In this document: positions 8,197-16,451 of the stretch, one piece after another
Layout: every line of letters starts with the position of its first letter
How positions within the stretch are numbered: position 1 is the first letter of the stretch
Source: Leuconostoc lactis
Lineage (GTDB): Bacteria; Bacillota; Bacilli; Lactobacillales; Lactobacillaceae
DNA length: 46,945 nt
NCBI RefSeq assembly: GCF_007954625.1
Contig: NZ_CP042421.1
Location: 1-46,945, forward strand
Direction of reading: 5' to 3'
Notes under the pieces: generated by a model
The model's input: only the letters and a program-made list of their open reading frames with translations
Told to the model about the DNA's origin: nothing
Database searches by the model: none
Translations under genes and position numbers: made by a program

Positions 8197-8309
8197 CCAC
8201 TCAACTTTTGACCGAGTTGTGATTACTTAAAAAGTAAATATAACGAATAGTCACTGCTTAGCAGGCTATTGATGTTAAAGGGAGTAGTTCGAGCTACTTC
8301 CTTTTTCTA
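8197..8309 (-). ncRNA. candidate antitoxin RNA for toxin copy 1
   Basis: On the minus strand an extended -10 (TGTTATAAT, TATAAT at 8316-8321) would start RNA near 8309. The RNA begins with a hairpin (GGAAGTAGC / GAACTACTCC) and ends at a hairpin formed by the sequence after the toxin stop (8191-8226), with a T-rich run on the minus strand just inside the toxin gene. GGCTATT and TGCTTA occur both in the toxin leader and in this region, so the RNA could pair with the leader as in Fst-type systems. Predicted from sequence only. Confidence 0.5.
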
Positions 8310-8353
8310 TACACAATTATAACATGATGATTGAAATGATGAAAGGAAAACAC

Positions 8354-10426
8354 ATGCAAATCAAATTTTGTCGGAAGCTGATTATTTTGGCTTCTTTTTT
8401 GCTTGTTTTAGGCTTTGTACAAACGCAAGTGTCCGCAGATGATAGCAGTAGTTCAAGTAGTACGTTAGTTAATCAAGATACGCTTAATGCAATTGATGAC
8501 GCTTCAAAACAAGCTGATAAAGCGGTAGATGAGGTTACCAGTGACGCAGAAAAGAAATCAGGCGATACTAGTACCACTGATACCTCATTTAAAGCCAGTG
8601 ACGCACAAAACATCAACAAGCTTAATGACTCACTATTTTCATGGCAACCCTATTCAGAAAAAATTGGTGTGACTGATTTAGCCAATAATACGGGAATGGG
8701 CTTAGCTAAGTTCTTTTGGTATTTGAATACCTTGATTTATCAAATCAATGATGAGTTATTAAGTGCCTTATCAAATGACGGTAATTTATCAAAAGCCTTT
8801 ACACAAGCCCAGAACGCTGTTTCAGGTAAAGTAAAATCTATTTTTGATCAAGGTAAGTTGTTGTTTGGTGGATTAGCTATTATTGTCTTAGCAATTACGG
8901 GGTTCATGCACTTTGCTAGTGGGCGTACGTCATCAGCGGTTCGAATGGTGGTTAATTTTGTTGGTATTTTATTAGTCGCAACGCTTTGGTATGGCAATGG
9001 TAATGAGTTATTTAATCAAATCAATGAAGCCAGTGATGCCGGACAGGCGCAAGTCTTAAAAGTCATTGGTAATAGTAATGATAATGTTAAGCCAGGTGAC
9101 ACGTTAAGAGTGGGGTATTTTGAGCGATCCATTGAACGTCCTTATTTCTTGATGAATTATGGTAAGGCAAATGCTGATGGTGTTATTAAAAAAGGTCAAA
9201 ATCCTTATCAGTTTATTTCAACTAATGAAAAAAGAGATGATGATAAGGTTCAGACACAGGTAACAAAATTAAAACAAGTTTTCCCTACATTAGGTAAAAA
9301 TAATTCCTTTAATAAAGCGGGTATGAGCTTAGTTGCAATAGTGGTATCAATTGTTAATGCTATTCCTTATGACGCAGTAGCTTTGTTTAATATCTTTGTT
9401 ATGGTCATTGAATTGGCTTTGTATCTCTTGTCTCCATTTGTTTTGGTTATGGCGCTATTTCCACAATTTGCCCGTAACGGCTATAAAATTGTTGGCGCAA
9501 CGATTATGTGGGGCATTGCTAAAATTGGGGCGGGTTTCTTAATTGTTTTGGTCGGGGCTTTACAGACGTTCACTGATAGTTTTATCCCAGCAACTAATTT
9601 CGGCTCATACGCAGTTAACGCATTCCTATTCTTTTTCTTAGTCTTTATCGTCTATAAGTATCGTGGTAAGCTATTTGAATTTGTTGGGGTTAGTTACTCA
9701 AGAATTGAGGGACAAATGCCACAAGCCATGCGCTTATCTAATCTACGTGAAAAGGGGCAGAGTATTAAGCAGTCTAGTGTTGGTCAAAAAATTAGTCAAA
9801 TGGGACCAATGCAACGTATGTCACAAAGGCGTGATGTACGTGATGAGATGAAAACCAAACAGGCAGAGGAAAAACGACAACAAAATCTTTCTCGTGTTCG
9901 TGATCAGTTGTTAGGCAAAGAGCAGGCAAAAACACAAAAATTGTCAGATAAAAATAAGAAACCATTGACGGTTGATGAATTTAAAAAGCCAATGGATTCT
10001 AAAAAGTCTGATGATCCAAAACAGGCAGCGGTTGAAAAAGACGGTGTTCATTTACCAAAATCAAACTTTGAAGCTAAACAACCTAATAGTCGGGTCAATA
10101 ATCAAAAAAGTAAGGATAATGGTTCAGATAGTCAACAGGAAGTGGCTAAAAAGCGTGAAGCGATTAAGCGTCAATTATATGGTGATCAAGCGACACAGTC
10201 ACAACCTAAGACACTTAATAAGGTGCCTGATAATCATAATAACTTTGAGCAATCAAAGACACCAAAACGTCAAGAAATTGCTAATGATCAGAAAAAAACA
10301 GTTAATCGTGACAAAATTGCTCGTGAATTATTAGCCGAACGTGATAAGCAAAAGGCACAAAAACAAAAGTTACGTGATGAAAAAGGCAGTCAGTTAAAAA
10401 ATAAATTTGGAAAGGATAACTCGTGA
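8354..10426 (+). CDS. VirB6-like polytopic conjugation protein with long basic tail
   Basis: 690 aa from the ATG at 8354, which follows GAAAGGAAAA; earlier in-frame ATGs at 8324-8339 lack as good a site. A signal peptide (IILASFLLVLGFVQTQVSAD) is followed by a Ser-rich acidic segment, then about six or seven membrane helices between residues 150 and 440 (for example LFGGLAIIVLAITGFMHFA and AFLFFFLVFIVYKYRG), and a 240-residue Lys/Gln-rich cytoplasmic tail that is largely coiled or disordered. The layout fits Tn916 Orf15/ConG/TcpH, the central inner-membrane channel protein of the mating pore. Its stop overlaps the next start (GTGA). Confidence 0.78.
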   Translation: MQIKFCRKLIILASFLLVLGFVQTQVSADDSSSSSSTLVNQDTLNAIDDASKQADKAVDEVTSDAEKKSGDTSTTDTSFKASDAQNINKLNDSLFSWQPYSEKIGVTDLANNTGMGLAKFFWYLNTLIYQINDELLSALSNDGNLSKAFTQAQNAVSGKVKSIFDQGKLLFGGLAIIVLAITGFMHFASGRTSSAVRMVVNFVGILLVATLWYGNGNELFNQINEASDAGQAQVLKVIGNSNDNVKPGDTLRVGYFERSIERPYFLMNYGKANADGVIKKGQNPYQFISTNEKRDDDKVQTQVTKLKQVFPTLGKNNSFNKAGMSLVAIVVSIVNAIPYDAVALFNIFVMVIELALYLLSPFVLVMALFPQFARNGYKIVGATIMWGIAKIGAGFLIVLVGALQTFTDSFIPATNFGSYAVNAFLFFFLVFIVYKYRGKLFEFVGVSYSRIEGQMPQAMRLSNLREKGQSIKQSSVGQKISQMGPMQRMSQRRDVRDEMKTKQAEEKRQQNLSRVRDQLLGKEQAKTQKLSDKNKKPLTVDEFKKPMDSKKSDDPKQAAVEKDGVHLPKSNFEAKQPNSRVNNQKSKDNGSDSQQEVAKKREAIKRQLYGDQATQSQPKTLNKVPDNHNNFEQSKTPKRQEIANDQKKTVNRDKIARELLAERDKQKAQKQKLRDEKGSQLKNKFGKDNS

Positions 10427-10821
10427 AAAAAATGTTTATAATAATCGCTACAATCGTTGTGGCAGTAGTAACTACGGCGTTTTTACGGTATAATAATAAG
10501 TATCATGATACACCAAATGATCAATTGAAAACGGTGTTTCATCAAACCCTGGGTAAGCATAAAACCGTGATAGTTTTTCATAAAAAGGGGTGTTCAACCT
10601 GTGAGAAGTTGACGGGTGATGTCAATAAATTACAAAAAATGCGTGATCAAAATAATCAGGCAACCATTGTCGTTGATTACATGAATTTAGTGACACGACA
10701 ATATTTTGAACAGTATCATGTTCAAATGGCACCAACTGTCTTAGTGGTACAAAAAGGGGCAGTCATCAAACGTATTGTGAAGCCAACACATGAACAAATG
10801 GCACAAATTGCGAGAGAATAA
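10423..10821 (+). CDS. membrane-anchored thioredoxin-like protein of the transfer operon
   Basis: 132 aa with a GTG start overlapping the previous stop by four bases. An N-terminal membrane anchor (MFIIIATIVVAVVTTAFL) precedes an extracytoplasmic thioredoxin fold with a CSTC active site (FHKKGCSTCEKL) and a later MAPTVLVVQKG with the cis-proline. It could form or isomerise disulfides in secreted transfer proteins, such as the Cys-containing hydrolase encoded downstream; the substrate is inference. Thioredoxin-like genes at this place are also seen in other LAB conjugative plasmids as I recall them. Confidence 0.72.
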   Translation: MKKMFIIIATIVVAVVTTAFLRYNNKYHDTPNDQLKTVFHQTLGKHKTVIVFHKKGCSTCEKLTGDVNKLQKMRDQNNQATIVVDYMNLVTRQYFEQYHVQMAPTVLVVQKGAVIKRIVKPTHEQMAQIARE

Positions 10822-10840
10822 ATCAATTGATTGGAGAGTT

Positions 10841-11365
10841 ATGAATAAAAAATCAGCGTTGACATTGGGGTCTATTGGTGGCGTGTTAGTCATTTTGATT
10901 ATCATTATTGCCTTTATAATGACGGGACAACATAAAACTAGCTCACAATCTGCCAGTTCAAAATTGCCAAAAATCAATCAAGCTAAAGTGATGAAGCGTG
11001 TTGATTATGAAATATTTTCAATGAATAATGATGGTCGTTATACAGAAAATGTTGATAATGAAGATAATACTACTTTTATAGACGGTGAAAAATTTGGTAA
11101 TAGGCAAGCGTCTGTAACAGATATGGTTTATTCTAGTGCTCTTAAAATGGACATTCCTAGTGACGGAGCAGGAAGTTATAGCACTTTTTTCAAGGAGCAT
11201 GAAATAGAAAACTTAACTACAAAGTGGGAAAAAGACGGCAATTCATTTGTTGCGAAAGGCTACTTTGTTGTCAAAGATACGGGTAAAAAATATCCATTTG
11301 CTTTTGAGTTCAACGCTGATTATATGATCCTACAAGAGTGGTATGGAAAGGATATTAAAATTTAA
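10841..11365 (+). CDS. anchored extracytoplasmic protein of the transfer operon, unknown
   Basis: 174 aa from the ATG at 10841 with TTGGAGAG nine bases upstream; the longer reading from 10790 overlaps the previous gene and has no ribosome site. One N-terminal membrane helix (VLVILIIIIAFIMTG) leads to an exported domain of about 135 residues. That domain ends in beta-strand-like blocks (FVAKGYFVVKDTGKKYPFAF), as in small NTF2-like or lipocalin-like domains. No cysteines or catalytic motif are evident. It lies in a run of three similar single-pass exported proteins, so it is probably a pore or surface component. Confidence 0.65.
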   Translation: MNKKSALTLGSIGGVLVILIIIIAFIMTGQHKTSSQSASSKLPKINQAKVMKRVDYEIFSMNNDGRYTENVDNEDNTTFIDGEKFGNRQASVTDMVYSSALKMDIPSDGAGSYSTFFKEHEIENLTTKWEKDGNSFVAKGYFVVKDTGKKYPFAFEFNADYMILQEWYGKDIKI

Positions 11366-11367
11366 AA

Positions 11368-11898
11368 ATGACAAACACTAGAATAAAGGTGTTAAGTGCT
11401 ATTGGGTTCTTCCTGATTAGCGCTTTTTTTTATACACAATTTCAAAAATCACAAATCAAACAAGCGACTGCCACCGTTGCTAAATTATCAACGACACAAA
11501 CGTTGATTAACAATAGTGGCACAATCACAAAAGTGATTGCTAATGATAATCAATTGCCAGACAATAGCCAACAAAAAGCCACTGTTAATGCTTTGTTTAA
11601 TGCAGGTTATGTATCAGATAAACAAGTGTTATCAAAGGTGGCAAATGATAAAGTCAGAAAGTTTGTTAAACAATTTCTAGGGCAATTAGAAAGTGATCCA
11701 GCACAAGCAAAAAAATGGCATGTATCGGATAATCAATTGCAATTTAGCCAACAAAAAGACGGCCTATTATTTTTTGGTGCCTTAACGGCAACTAATGGTA
11801 GTCGGACAGTTAATTATCAATTATTGGGGCAATTGAATGCGAAAGGTAATGAGGTCATCTCATTGACTTTAGGTAATCTCACAAAGGGGGATCAATAA
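11368..11898 (+). CDS. anchored extracytoplasmic protein of the transfer operon, unknown
   Basis: 176 aa that begins two bases after the previous stop. A membrane helix near residues 7-23 (VLSAIGFFLISAFFYTQF) is followed by an exported domain with many Gln and Asn residues and closing strands (RTVNYQLLGQLNAKG, EVISLTLGNL). The shape, an anchor plus an NTF2-like domain, resembles the VirB8/TcpC fold in miniature, but I cannot confirm it. Its last base overlaps the next start (ATAATG region), so the three genes are tightly co-translated. Confidence 0.62.
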   Translation: MTNTRIKVLSAIGFFLISAFFYTQFQKSQIKQATATVAKLSTTQTLINNSGTITKVIANDNQLPDNSQQKATVNALFNAGYVSDKQVLSKVANDKVRKFVKQFLGQLESDPAQAKKWHVSDNQLQFSQQKDGLLFFGALTATNGSRTVNYQLLGQLNAKGNEVISLTLGNLTKGDQ

Positions 11899-12527
11899 TG
11901 ACACGTAAAACAGAAATCGGTTATTATGCCCTGTTAGTAGTTATGGTGCTTGGTAGTTTGCGCTTTGGTCAATTGATGTGGCAACAACAACAAACCTTAG
12001 CACATTTGCAAAAACAAGCTAAGCAGTTAAAACATAAACAAGCCATTGCTAAAACTAGTCAGCAAAAAGTGAAGCAGGTGGTTGCTAAAAGTACCATTAC
12101 GAAAGCTAGTGAGACTAGTCATCAGTTCTTCAAACTTGCTTATAATTGGTCATCTGGATCTGATTATAAAAAACGTATCACGAAAATTAAGCAAGCTAAA
12201 TTAGTCTCCAGTCAAGTTTTAGCCAATGACTATTTATTCCCAGAGGTTGGTGGCACGGCTGATTACATTGATAATAATGGCTTGAAATCTAGTGTGGTGC
12301 AAGTGGCATATTATCCAAAAACAACTAATGATGATCAAACTAGTGGTGTCGTTGGTGTTGCTGTGAATGCGAAACATGACAGTGATGTTGGCAATGGTGA
12401 AACACGTTACTACTATTTCAATATTGACTATCAAACCAGTGATAATCAAATTACTAGTCTTGATTATGTTGGTCGATTAGCTGTTAATCAAAGCACTGAT
12501 TTTAATACTTTTAATCCTTATGAGTAA
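11898..12527 (+). CDS. anchored extracytoplasmic protein, possibly VirB8-like
   Basis: 209 aa with an N-terminal membrane helix (GYYALLVVMVLGSLRFGQLM), a Gln/Lys-rich coiled coil (about 27-75: LAHLQKQAKQLKHKQ) and an exported C-terminal domain with repeated beta strands (VVQVAYYPKTTN, ETRYYYFNIDYQ). The anchor, coiled coil and compact exported domain are typical of Gram-positive pore-assembly proteins. I do not assign a family name. A 44-base gap with a strong AAAGGAGATC site separates it from the hydrolase gene. Confidence 0.63.
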   Translation: MTRKTEIGYYALLVVMVLGSLRFGQLMWQQQQTLAHLQKQAKQLKHKQAIAKTSQQKVKQVVAKSTITKASETSHQFFKLAYNWSSGSDYKKRITKIKQAKLVSSQVLANDYLFPEVGGTADYIDNNGLKSSVVQVAYYPKTTNDDQTSGVVGVAVNAKHDSDVGNGETRYYYFNIDYQTSDNQITSLDYVGRLAVNQSTDFNTFNPYE

Positions 12528-12571
12528 TCATTAAGGATTTTTTGTTAGTCAAAATTCAGAAAGGAGATCAT

Positions 12572-13831
12572 GTGAAAAATAAAGTTAAACAAGCAGTCGT
12601 GATGAAAATTGCCTTGTATTGTGCGCCACTACTTGTCGTTTTAATACCAGTGCTTTTAATCATTGCGCTAACAATTAACAATCCTAGTGTTGTCTGTCAG
12701 ACTGATACAACTACGACGACAACAAGTTCAGATAGTGGTTCCAGTAATGGATCCTTAACTGATAAAAATGCAGATATTGGTAAAAGAGTTAGCTATATTA
12801 TTGATCGTTTTAAAAAAGCTGGTTATTCAGGGGACAATATTTCAGCAATCATTGCCATTGGTTGGCGTGAAAGTAATTTAAACCCTAAAGCGGCTAATCC
12901 TGCTGGCTTTGTTAAAGGTATCTGGCAGTGGGGCGCTGGTGGTATCAACGGTAATCGCTATCAAAATACGGCAGATACAGTTGAAGCCCAGGTCGATTTA
13001 GCCTTTAAAGAATTGGCAAGTAGCCATACCGTTGCTAGATTGGGATTAGCAAATGCTAAAGATATTGATAGTTCAGCTTTAGCTTGGGACACAGGTTTTG
13101 AGGGTGTTGGGGCAAGTGATCCACAGCGTAAAGTGTCCGAAGTTAAGGCTTGGGCAGAGTCAATTAAAAAAACGTATGATCTTAATTTTGAAGGATCATT
13201 AAGCAGTGGCAATAATGCAGTTAGTGATAGTAATAAATCAGCGAATAATAGCGCAGACAGTGATAGCAATAATCAAAGTGCTTATTGTAATACTGATGAT
13301 AGTGGTTCGGCTGACGGTACAGGCAAAATTAAAGAGAGTGGGCTATCATTTTGGGACAAAAACAGCATTCCAGATGACATTAAACCCTACGTGCATAATA
13401 TTACGTCCAAAAAACTAGACTGGCGTTTAACGACACCAGACGCTTACAATCAGTGTGCTGGTTTTTCACAAGTCTATATGAATGCGATTTGGTCACCCAA
13501 CCTTACTTTTAGAGGCAATGGTAATGTGACGGCAGAAGCAGTAGCAAAAGTGACTGGTGTTAAGGTTACAACGACACCAAAAGCTGGGGCAGTATTTTCT
13601 TCTGATCGTCCTAATCATACAGGCGTGGTGTTACATATTTTGGCAAATGGTGACTTAATTATTGCTAATCAAAATGCCGTCAAATCAGGACAAAATGCAG
13701 GCACTAGTAAGGATTATGAAATTACGTTAGTGCCTAAGAAATCGTATGCTAAGGACAGTCAAGCCGTTGGTTATGGTGACATGACTTTTGCTTATCCTGG
13801 TGACAATTCAAAGTATAAATTACATTGGTAA
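12572..13831 (+). CDS. conjugation cell-wall hydrolase: lysozyme-like domain plus CHAP domain (CwlT/Orf14-type)
   Basis: 419 aa from the GTG at 12572, preceded by AAAGGAGAT; the earlier TTG lies before that site. One membrane helix (about 13-36) is followed by a Thr/Ser linker, a phage-tail-lysozyme-like glycosidase domain (about 70-195; IAIGWRESNLNP contains the likely catalytic Glu) and a Ser/Asn-rich linker. A C-terminal CHAP-type amidase/peptidase domain closes the protein, with Cys in QCAGFSQVY near 294 and His in PNHTGVVLHI near 349. ICEBs1 CwlT and Tn916 Orf14 have the same two-enzyme plan and open the peptidoglycan for the mating pore; their second domain is NlpC/P60, here it looks CHAP-like. 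Confidence 0.83.
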   Translation: MKNKVKQAVVMKIALYCAPLLVVLIPVLLIIALTINNPSVVCQTDTTTTTTSSDSGSSNGSLTDKNADIGKRVSYIIDRFKKAGYSGDNISAIIAIGWRESNLNPKAANPAGFVKGIWQWGAGGINGNRYQNTADTVEAQVDLAFKELASSHTVARLGLANAKDIDSSALAWDTGFEGVGASDPQRKVSEVKAWAESIKKTYDLNFEGSLSSGNNAVSDSNKSANNSADSDSNNQSAYCNTDDSGSADGTGKIKESGLSFWDKNSIPDDIKPYVHNITSKKLDWRLTTPDAYNQCAGFSQVYMNAIWSPNLTFRGNGNVTAEAVAKVTGVKVTTTPKAGAVFSSDRPNHTGVVLHILANGDLIIANQNAVKSGQNAGTSKDYEITLVPKKSYAKDSQAVGYGDMTFAYPGDNSKYKLHW

Positions 13832-13847
13832 AGAAAGGAAATAGCGT

Positions 13848-14513
13848 ATGACAGCAGTACAAGTGGGATCAGATATTAGCATTTTGCCAGATAGTACCTA
13901 TCATTTGGCGAAAGAAATATTTATAATCGTTAAAAATGATTATCTACATTTATATACGGCTTATCAGAGTTCAAACAAGTTAAGTAGCAAGGCTATGCAG
14001 TCAGTTTATATTGAATTGGCACATTTCTATCAACGGTATGACGATAAAATGACACCTTATTTAGTGCAAGATTTATATGAGCAAATTAAGCAGGTAGAAC
14101 GTTTAGTAGCATTATTAACAACGTGTGACCAGGCATTAGAAAATTTAGATCAGACCATTAGTTTAATTGAACATCAATATGAAGATGAAGCTGTCATCAA
14201 TGACGCTATGAAAACTATTCGTAAACAGTATCAGGCATTGCTAGAAAAAGTTGGCTTAGACGGCAGTGTTATTGATCATGTTAATCAAGCAATAGATCAT
14301 ATTCATGGTCAATATCGTAAATTACAGGTTCAAAACAAAGCGTTATTTTTTGCACAATTGGAAAATATTCACGATCAAACAATTAAGTATATTCGACACT
14401 ATATTGAGATTGAGTTTATTCAAAAACGGATTGATTATGGATTTGATCAGTTTAATACATTTTTGCGATTAGTCGTTGATAATGCCGTTTATCGTAAACA
14501 AGTTCATAATTAA
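13848..14513 (+). CDS. coiled-coil protein at the end of the transfer operon, unknown
   Basis: 221 aa, soluble, almost entirely helical with long coiled-coil-prone stretches (VQDLYEQIKQVERLVALL, IRKQYQALLEKVGLDG). There is no signal peptide, cysteine pair or nucleotide-binding motif. AAAGGAAA lies before the ATG. It is the last gene of the + strand transfer run. I do not recognise a family. It could be a cytoplasmic accessory or a surface-exclusion factor; neither has direct support. Confidence 0.6.
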   Translation: MTAVQVGSDISILPDSTYHLAKEIFIIVKNDYLHLYTAYQSSNKLSSKAMQSVYIELAHFYQRYDDKMTPYLVQDLYEQIKQVERLVALLTTCDQALENLDQTISLIEHQYEDEAVINDAMKTIRKQYQALLEKVGLDGSVIDHVNQAIDHIHGQYRKLQVQNKALFFAQLENIHDQTIKYIRHYIEIEFIQKRIDYGFDQFNTFLRLVVDNAVYRKQVHN

Positions 14514-14538
14514 ATGAATTAACATATCATAACAATAC

Positions 14539-14599
14539 ATACCAATATCTAACAAAAAGTGGTATAATGGTATTAAATAAAGTAAGAGAGGTATTGGTT
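14539..14599 (+). promoter_or_regulatory. promoter and inverted repeats of the RelB/MazF-like operon
   Basis: ATACCAATAT at 14539-14548 is matched by TATTGGT at 14592-14598, and TGGTAT half-sites lie between them around TATAAT (14561-14566). The layout fits autoregulation by the RHH antitoxin encoded next. Confidence 0.5.
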
Positions 14600-14902
14600 A
14601 TGAAAGCTATTCAAGTATCTGCACGGGTTGATCAAAGCATAAAAGAGTCTGCTCAAAAAGTATTTGAACGTCAAGGGTTAGATATGGCGACGGCCATTAA
14701 AATGTTTATCACTAAGACAGCTTACGAACAGCAAATACCTTTGTCAGTTCAAGAGTCTAATAAACATGCCTATCCTGATGACTGGTTTAGTGAGCAACGT
14801 ATTGCCAATCGTGATGAAATTACGCGTTTAGCATTCGAAAAATCACCAATTCAGGATTTAGATTTATCTAAGAAAGAAGACCGTGAGGAATTTATGCAAT
14901 GA
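14600..14902 (+). CDS. RelB/DinJ family antitoxin
   Basis: 100 aa from the ATG at 14600, which follows GAGAGGTATT. The N-terminus (MKAIQVSARVDQSIKESAQKV) is the ribbon-helix-helix of the RelB/DinJ family, with GLDMATAIKMFITKTA forming the second helix, and the C-terminal tail (DLDLSKKEDREEF) is the acidic toxin-binding part. It should bind its own promoter repeats and neutralise the toxin whose gene overlaps its stop by four bases (ATGA). RelB/DinJ antitoxins are usually paired with RelE/YafQ toxins, which the next gene is not. Confidence 0.82.
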   Translation: MKAIQVSARVDQSIKESAQKVFERQGLDMATAIKMFITKTAYEQQIPLSVQESNKHAYPDDWFSEQRIANRDEITRLAFEKSPIQDLDLSKKEDREEFMQ

Positions 14903-15243
14903 GTAGTGATATTCGTGAGCATAGTATCATGATCGCTGATTTAGCTTATGATGAAGGGCGTGAAGCAGGATCTAAGGTACGTCCAGCATTTGTTGTGAAA
15001 TATGATAATCAAAAGATTACGTATTATAAAATCACGAGTCAATTTAATAATAAGTCTGATTATTTTCAAAATAAGTATTTTGAAATTAAAGATTGGGCGT
15101 ATGCTGGATTAAAAAAACCGTCCTGGATTGATACATTTAAGATACGTCGAGTAGATGAGCAGTATGTTGTGATTAAATTTGTTGGTTATTTGTCAGCAAA
15201 TGATGAAGCCAGGTTCGTAGAATTTTTATCTAATTTAAATTAA
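14899..15243 (+). CDS. type II toxin, MazF/PemK-like
   Basis: 114 aa. The block SKVRPAFVVKYDNQKITYYKIT and the later AYAGLKKPSWIDTFKIRR fit the SH3-like barrel of the MazF/PemK endoribonuclease family (conserved RP followed by a hydrophobic strand, then GL-KPS before a strand). Members cleave mRNA and give post-segregational killing. The start overlaps the antitoxin stop. The family call rests on these motifs alone and is moderate; the usual RelE-like fold is not apparent. A terminator follows at 15251-15290. Confidence 0.65.
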   Translation: MSSDIREHSIMIADLAYDEGREAGSKVRPAFVVKYDNQKITYYKITSQFNNKSDYFQNKYFEIKDWAYAGLKKPSWIDTFKIRRVDEQYVVIKFVGYLSANDEARFVEFLSNLN

Positions 15244-15250
15244 TAAACAG

Positions 15251-15290
15251 GGTTAGTAATTACAGTATTGTGGTTGCTAACCTTTTTTTA
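15251..15290 (+). terminator. intrinsic terminator of the toxin-antitoxin operon
   Basis: GGTTAG and CTAACC pair across a 20-odd-base loop and are followed by TTTTTTT. Confidence 0.7.
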
Positions 15291-15357
15291 TTTGCTTCAA
15301 GGAACAAGTGTTCGCATAATGTTAATTACAAATACTAATTAATAGGAGAATTTGATT

Positions 15358-15660
15358 ATGGTAAAAGAAATAGAACCAGAGTTTAGTGCCCTGGTCACTA
15401 ATTATTTTCAGCATGATTATAGGGAACGTGGTATAAAAAAGTGGCGTGGTTTTTTTCTAAGTGATCACACTTCTGCGTTTAATCGTGAAGCTGTGAAACA
15501 TCAGGAAAACGAAAAGCAGTTACCACAAATGAGCTTAGATGAAATTAAACGTGTTGCCTTACATGCTGGTGCCAATTATCATTTTGTGTCTGTACAGCTT
15601 AATGAAATGAACTATAATTATGAGATCAAATTAATCATTGGGTTAATGCCAGACCAATGA
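15358..15660 (+). CDS. small plasmid protein, unknown
   Basis: About 100 aa from the ATG at 15358, with AGGAG at 15344-15348. It is soluble and mixed alpha/beta; IKKWRGFFLSDHTSAFNRE and a C-terminal strand pattern (VSVQLNEMNYNYEIKLIIG) are visible. This looks like the YolD-like or DUF family proteins found beside LAB plasmid genes, but I cannot assign one. It has its own intergenic region after the toxin terminator and marks the end of the transfer-linked block; the DNA just after it switches to a broken gene. Confidence 0.55.
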   Translation: MVKEIEPEFSALVTNYFQHDYRERGIKKWRGFFLSDHTSAFNREAVKHQENEKQLPQMSLDEIKRVALHAGANYHFVSVQLNEMNYNYEIKLIIGLMPDQ

Positions 15661-15677
15661 AAACGCTCAACTGGCAA

Positions 15678-15869
15678 TCACCGCGAAAAGTCTTTCAGCA
15701 ACATGTGGTGTTCGGATGATTCTTGCAATCTTCCATAATTAATACCATTCAAGTTATTATTCGTTTTATAGTCCCAGCCAAAAACATTATTGAAAAACTG
15801 CTGTGTTTCTTCAGTATTAGAAGAACCTATTTCAAACCATGCTACTTTATTAAATTGATTTTCATTCAT
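15678..15869 (-). pseudogene. truncated glyoxalase/VOC-family protein
   Basis: 63 codons with an excellent ribosome site (AAAGGAGG) and a normal VOC-family start: VAWFEIGSSNTEETQQFFNN followed by VFGWDY. Intact family members run to about 115-130 residues, so roughly half of the protein is missing. The last few residues before the stop do not match the family. The break lies next to the end of the transfer block and so probably marks a recombination joint between transfer DNA and cargo. Confidence 0.72.
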
Positions 15870-16019
15870 TTTTTGAGTCCTCCTTTAATTAATAACTATA
15901 ATTGTGGGTGAAAGTGATCAATAATTAAATACATAATATTAGGTTTTTTATGAAGAAAACCTTACTTTATAAGTTCTTTATATAAATATTAGTGGGTATA
16001 ATAAAGAGGAGGGAATAAA

Positions 16020-16436
16020 ATGGTAGATGATATTGATATTAAAATATTACGTCTTTTGAAATACAACTCTAAAATAGTTGTCAGGCATTTGGCAAGAAAA
16101 ATACACTTAAGCGCTCCAGCAACTGCCGAAAGAATTAAGCGACTAAAGGAGCAAGGTGTTATTAAACGCTACACAATTACGGTAAATCCAGAAAAACTCG
16201 GGTATACTAGACCATTTTTTATTAGAATTAACACAGCATACTTACAAGAAAGACAGTATTTACATTTTATTAACAATAATCAAAAATATATTTTACATCA
16301 TTACCGAACTACTGGGAATTTTAATTATATGCTTGAAGGTTCATTTAGAAATACCTATGAGTTCAATTTATTTTTAGATAAATTAGAAGTGTTTGCAAAA
16401 TATGAAGTTATTGATATTCTCGATGAAAAATTCTAA
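16020..16436 (+). CDS. Lrp/AsnC family transcriptional regulator
   Basis: 138 aa. The N-terminal winged helix begins DDIDIKILRLLKYNSKIVVR and contains the recognition helix SAPATAERIKRLKEQGVI followed by KRYTITVNPEKLGY, the classic Lrp/AsnC start. The C-terminal half fits the RAM ligand-binding domain (YLHFINNNQKYILHHYRTTG then NYMLEGSF). TATAAT at about 15997 and AGAGGAGGG before the ATG give good expression signals. It lies 15 bases ahead of the UvrA-like gene and probably regulates that operon. The divergent VOC remnant upstream may have been a former target. Confidence 0.85.
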   Translation: MVDDIDIKILRLLKYNSKIVVRHLARKIHLSAPATAERIKRLKEQGVIKRYTITVNPEKLGYTRPFFIRINTAYLQERQYLHFINNNQKYILHHYRTTGNFNYMLEGSFRNTYEFNLFLDKLEVFAKYEVIDILDEKF

Positions 16437-16451
16437 AAAGGTTATGGTGCA

